Shown: piece after piece, positions 60,801 through 64,000 of the stretch
Position numbering within the stretch: the first letter of the stretch is position 1
Layout: every line of letters begins with the position of its first letter
Assembly: GCA_008711295.1 (NCBI GenBank)
Contig: VUYV01000011.1
Span: 3,351,029 to 3,415,028 of the forward strand
DNA length: 64,000 nt
From: Anarhynchus alexandrinus
Lineage: Eukaryota; Chordata; Aves; Charadriiformes; Charadriidae
Direction of reading: 5' to 3'
Made by a program: the position numbers and the translations under genes
The notes under the pieces: model-generated
Databases searched by the model: none
What the model was told of the DNA's origin: nothing
What the model saw: the letters and a program-made list of their open reading frames with translations, nothing else

Positions 60801-61290
60801 GGGGACGCAGGGCTATGCAGAGGCAGAGCCACGCTTTTGGGAGAGGGGCTGCAGAGAGGGCAGGCAGGTGGGCATCCAACCGAGACAGAGGTGAGAGCCA
60901 GCACCACGGGGGCTGCAGGGGGACAGGCACCCAAAGGGCTCAGCGGTGCCAGCGCAGTCCCATCTGCTCCCACATCCAATCCCACAGCATTGGTAATTCA
61001 GGCAACAAGTTTTGTACTGAGCGGGATGGCTACTCAAGGTCGTGATGGATGAGCCCCAGGGATGTTGAAGGGCGCAATGTGGCAGCCAGACAGACGTGCC
61101 ATGTTTCCCACACCACCAAGCACCAGGTTTGTGTTGTGACAGTTGCCAAGGCAGACACTACCAGATCTGCAAAACTTCCTTTCTTTTACCATGTGCTCAG
61201 CACCAGGCAGCAGGCGTGGGTTTAGGCAGTATTAACAATGCCCTGGTGGGGAAACAAGCTGGGAGTGCCCCTTTCTCACGCCAAGCTGTG

Positions 61291-61409
61291 AAACCCCAAA
61301 AGTCTCCCCATTAACCCCCACACACTACTTCCCCACAGACACACACTGCAAAACCCCAAAAGTCTCCCCATTAACCCCACCCACACTACATCCCCCCAGA
61401 CACACACAG
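61291..61409 (+). repeat. 60-bp tandem duplication
   Basis: Two adjacent units with a period of exactly 60 bases share AAACCCCAAAAGTCTCCCCA, then TTAACCCC and a CACACTAC...CCCAGACACACAC tail. They differ by a few substitutions and small shifts. The repeat lies in the probable CALHM1 3' UTR, before the candidate poly(A) signal, and is C/A-rich on the plus strand. Confidence 0.9.
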
Positions 61410-61433
61410 CTTCCAGGCCAAGAAAAGCTTTAA

Positions 61434-61439
61434 AATAAA
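61434..61439 (+). terminator. CALHM1: Candidate CALHM1 polyadenylation signal AATAAA
   Basis: A canonical hexamer 634 bases after the CALHM1 stop. A GT-rich stretch follows near 61490-61525 (GTGCCGTGGTTGGTGTC). A second AATAAA near 61736 is an alternative. Confidence 0.5.
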
Positions 61440-61846
61440 TTTGACCCAAGCAATGAGCTAGTGAAGGGACAACCCATATTGCATTACACGTGATGGGAGT
61501 GCCGTGGTTGGTGTCACAGGTACTGTTCAATGAGGAGCCCACAGAGATGCTCCTTGAAAGAAATGTCTAGACAAGGAGAGCAGCTATCGCTCAGCAGCAC
61601 AGAGGGTAGGGGCAAGGCCAACCCTCTGCCACGAATTTGCTGCAAGACAGTTTGTTCTTGCAATTCTACCTGGATTCCTCCCTGACACAAAGATTGATGT
61701 TAAAAACCTGCCTGGGTGTTTGTTTAAGGAGCCAAATAAATAATTCAGGCTTACTGTTGAAGCTCTGTGCTCACGCACAAGGATTTATAAAAGCTATTTA
61801 CAAAAGCTGTTGGCGTTTCTTTGTTTGAATGTGATGAAAAAGACTT

Positions 61847-61864
61847 GGGGGGGGGGGGGGGGGG
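61847..61864 (+). repeat. Poly(G) tract, G18
   Basis: Eighteen consecutive G residues at the left edge of a CpG-rich patch. It is prone to length variation and sequencing error, and could form a quadruplex. Confidence 0.95.
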
Positions 61865-62115
61865 CAGGCCAAGCCCGGGGTGCTGAGGCCATGCGAGTCG
61901 GGGTGTTTTGCCGGTGCATGGTGGCCGGCAGCGAGCCGGCCCTGGCCCTCGGACGAGAAGCCGGGGAGGCACCGCTGACCCTACGCAATACCAGGTGGCT
62001 GCCCATTTCCATAGAAACCGAGGATGACGGGATGCAGGCCCTCAAGGTGACTATGGAAATGGCAGCCCCGAAGAGCGTTCCCCGGTGGCCCTGATTTTAT
62101 TGCCGACACGCAGAA
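61865..62115. promoter_or_regulatory. CpG-rich patch downstream of CALHM1
   Basis: About 18 CpGs in 250 bases at roughly 62% GC, by eye about three quarters of expectation, so it qualifies as a small CpG island. It contains the inverted repeat at 61997-62067. No gene is recognised. It may be a promoter of a neighbouring or noncoding transcript. Confidence 0.35.
61997..62067. repeat. Inverted repeat with X-box-like arms
   Basis: GGCTGCCCATTTCCATAG (61997-62014) recurs in reverse complement at 62051-62067 with one base missing, around a 36-base spacer. Each arm contains CTATGGAAAT, similar to half of an RFX X-box. Confidence 0.6.
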
Positions 62116-63289
62116 GGAAAAACCCCCTTCCTGTGTCGCATCCCTTTTGAAATGCTCATCCCCTTGAAATTTCTGCTGCCACGTTCTTGTTCAAACCAAC
62201 TTATTACAGTTGGCTGGTAACTGAGGTGACTGTTGTTTGCATAAACCTTAATTATCGGTGTGTAACTCCACAGAGGCTGTGGGGAGAGGAGAACAAAGGA
62301 CCAAAATGACGAGGAAATTCTCTGAGCTGCTGTGAGAGAGCCTTAGCAAGCTTGTAGTCAAGGGCAGGCTGAATCTGGCTGACTCCCAGGAGAAAGGAGC
62401 GTGACACAGATTTATCATTAATCTTCACACCCCAAACTTTAATTAAGGCACCTGCCCAGAAATTAATAGGCACAAAACCTGATTTACAAAGCAAAGGAGA
62501 TTGAAAGATAAAGGCGGTTTCCACTCCTATTATTTGCAGTTCAGTGCTGTTAATGGCTCGCTCAGAGTCCCCACAAAGGCGAGCAGCGTGCTGGACTGGC
62601 GAGCTCCGGGACAGAGCCATTAAGATATCAAAAAAACCAGCGTGCATTTGCAAAGAGAAGATTTTGCACTTTTAATTTATATTTTTTGGATCAGACCTCT
62701 GCCCCCATACAGCAATTTCAGCAGTCGCAGAGCCCCTGCAAGGCAGGCAGGGTGTCCCCTCTTTCCTGGATTTTGGGGATATCTTTCATTGCCTTTGGGA
62801 GGAGACCCCTCACTAGGGAACCCAACACTGCCCCTGGGATTTCAGCCAGGCTGTGGTCCCGGTGTGGAGCCTGGTTAGCAGCAGCACCCTGAGCGTGGAG
62901 CGAGCCCCAGGGCCCCCAGCCGAGCCGGCAGGCAGCGGCAGGAGGGGAGCCAGCCCCAGGCGGGCACGGAGGTGTGGGAGTGCTGAGAGGTGCATGGCAC
63001 CCAAACACCTGGGAGCTACAGAAACCCACCCAGGGACTCTAAATCTGGGGGTAAGAAGGAGCACTCGATCCAAAAATCCCAGCTGAACCGCCAACACTGG
63101 GCTGAGTTTAGCTTTGCTCAGGGCAGAGGGGAACGTGGGTGTTGCTGAAGATTTGCCTGTGCTGAAGACATCCTCTGGGGAGGGCTGAGCTTAACCCTGG
63201 GGACACGGTGACGAGGAGGCTGGGGAAGGAGGAAGGGGGCCTCTGGCCTCTGCAACAGGCTGGGCGGGAGCTAGAGCCAAGGGACAGAT

Positions 63290-63520
63290 GGTGGAGAGGA
63301 GGGAGCGACGCAAGGAGAAAGTGTGTCGTGCTCGGCTGCCTCACAGGCATCGCTCTGCAGAGGAAGCAGCGAGCGGAAAAGCCGAGCCGGGCAGGAATGC
63401 ACCGCGCTCGCCAAATCTGGGGCTGTGCTCAGCCCCGCACGCATGGCTTCCCCGGCCCCGCTCAGCCCCCACCGCCCTCCGCAGCAGCCTCGCTGCTCGG
63501 TCCCAGGCAGTAGGAAGCAA
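63290..63520 (+). promoter_or_regulatory. CpG island, candidate promoter of the next gene
   Basis: About 20 CpGs in about 215 bases at roughly two-thirds GC, close to the expected number without CpG depletion, so likely unmethylated in the germ line. Overlapping open frames on both strands (63208-63728) resemble no protein I know. It may contain the first, untranslated exon of a gene continuing beyond 64000, for example CALHM2 by synteny. The strand is a guess. Confidence 0.4.
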
Positions 63521-64000
63521 AACCTGGTTGCCCCACAGAGCTCATTATGGCAGGTTCCTGCTTCTCCCAAAAACCCAGCCAGGCTGGCGTCTGCCCTGCT
63601 GGCTCAGCCGGCTCCCATGCACCAAAGCAGCAGTTTCTGCCCCTTCACATAGGACCAAGGGCATCTCCCACACTGCCCCTGTCTGCCTGGGGTGGCCCCT
63701 GCGCAGCTCGGGTACCACCCTCAGTTGAGCTGGGTCCCACCAGCACAACTGCATCCCCTGGGGACCATGGGGGCCACATCCACGCCCCAGGCTGGGGGGT
63801 TCCAGCATCTCCCCTTTGCACCCCAGCAAGGCACCCCATCGCTCCCGTCCCCCAGGCAAAGCCTGGGCCGTCCTGGCAGGCCTTTGCACAGCTGCATCGA
63901 GGGTCTGAAAAAGGACGATGTGCTTTTTCCAGTGACTCATTCTCAGCCTTTCCTTTCCTTTTTTTTTTTTTTCTTTTTAAAGGCACAACCTCAGCCTTGC

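Larger units (their letters stand above)
60801..64000. other. Region downstream of CALHM1
   Basis: 3.2 kb with no recognised coding exon. CALHM2, which follows CALHM1 in mammals, is not seen here on either strand. Contents listed separately are a candidate poly(A) signal, a 60-bp tandem duplication, a G18 tract with a CpG-rich patch and inverted repeat, and a CpG island at 63.3-63.5 kb. The remainder (about 62.1-63.2 kb and after 63.6 kb) shows nothing definable. Confidence 0.65.

Noticed and set aside
1..64000. tRNA, rRNA, CRISPR arrays, bacterial operons, viral genes
   Set aside because: I saw no cloverleaf-like tRNA block, no rRNA-like sequence, no regularly spaced direct repeats of CRISPR type and no intact viral or retroviral reading frames. 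The window is ordinary vertebrate nuclear DNA.

Overview
This is vertebrate nuclear DNA, most likely from a bird. Coding exons are short and bounded by GT/AG introns, there are no operons, and the interspersed repeats I can recognise are CR1 LINE fragments, which are typical of sauropsids. CpG-rich patches mark promoter-like regions. Three protein-coding loci can be supported: NEURL1 (first coding exon only, minus strand), CALHM3 (plus strand, three coding exons) and CALHM1 (plus strand, two coding exons). From memory, this is the human chromosome 10 arrangement seen in reverse: CALHM1 and CALHM3 in tandem, and NEURL1 divergent from CALHM3.

Layout. Bases 1-29317 are read as the 5' part of a very long NEURL1 intron 1 (the gene runs towards base 1). 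It holds an old CR1 fragment, simple repeats, an internal CpG island near 11.1-11.6 kb and several clusters of transcription-factor-like motifs, but no exon I recognise. The NEURL1 first coding exon (29318-29402) lies in a dense CpG island. A degenerate GC-rich minisatellite abuts its splice donor, and a 74-base run of N lies upstream in the promoter. Bases 29.8-49.7 kb are intergenic DNA with small CpG-rich patches near 42.4 and 43.3 kb. CALHM3 occupies 49764-52648 and CALHM1 58372-60800, separated by 5.7 kb containing a CR1 3' end. After CALHM1 come a candidate poly(A) signal, a 60-bp tandem duplication, a G18 tract beside a CpG-rich patch with an inverted repeat, and a further CpG island at 63.3-63.5 kb. 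That last island may be the promoter of a gene beyond the window.

Function. CALHM1 and CALHM3 are four-pass plasma-membrane subunits of a large-pore, voltage-gated channel. In mammals they co-assemble in type II taste cells and release ATP as the neurotransmitter. The two predicted proteins (338 and 334 residues) keep the family cysteines, the LLDGKC aspartate and C-terminal tails ending like class I PDZ ligands. NEURL1 is an N-myristoylated RING E3 ligase of neurons; only its myristoylation-competent N terminus is encoded here. Apart from these genes the window is ordinary noncoding DNA. The second-look items are regulatory, repeat and splice-form hypotheses; I found no evidence of a novel multi-gene system.
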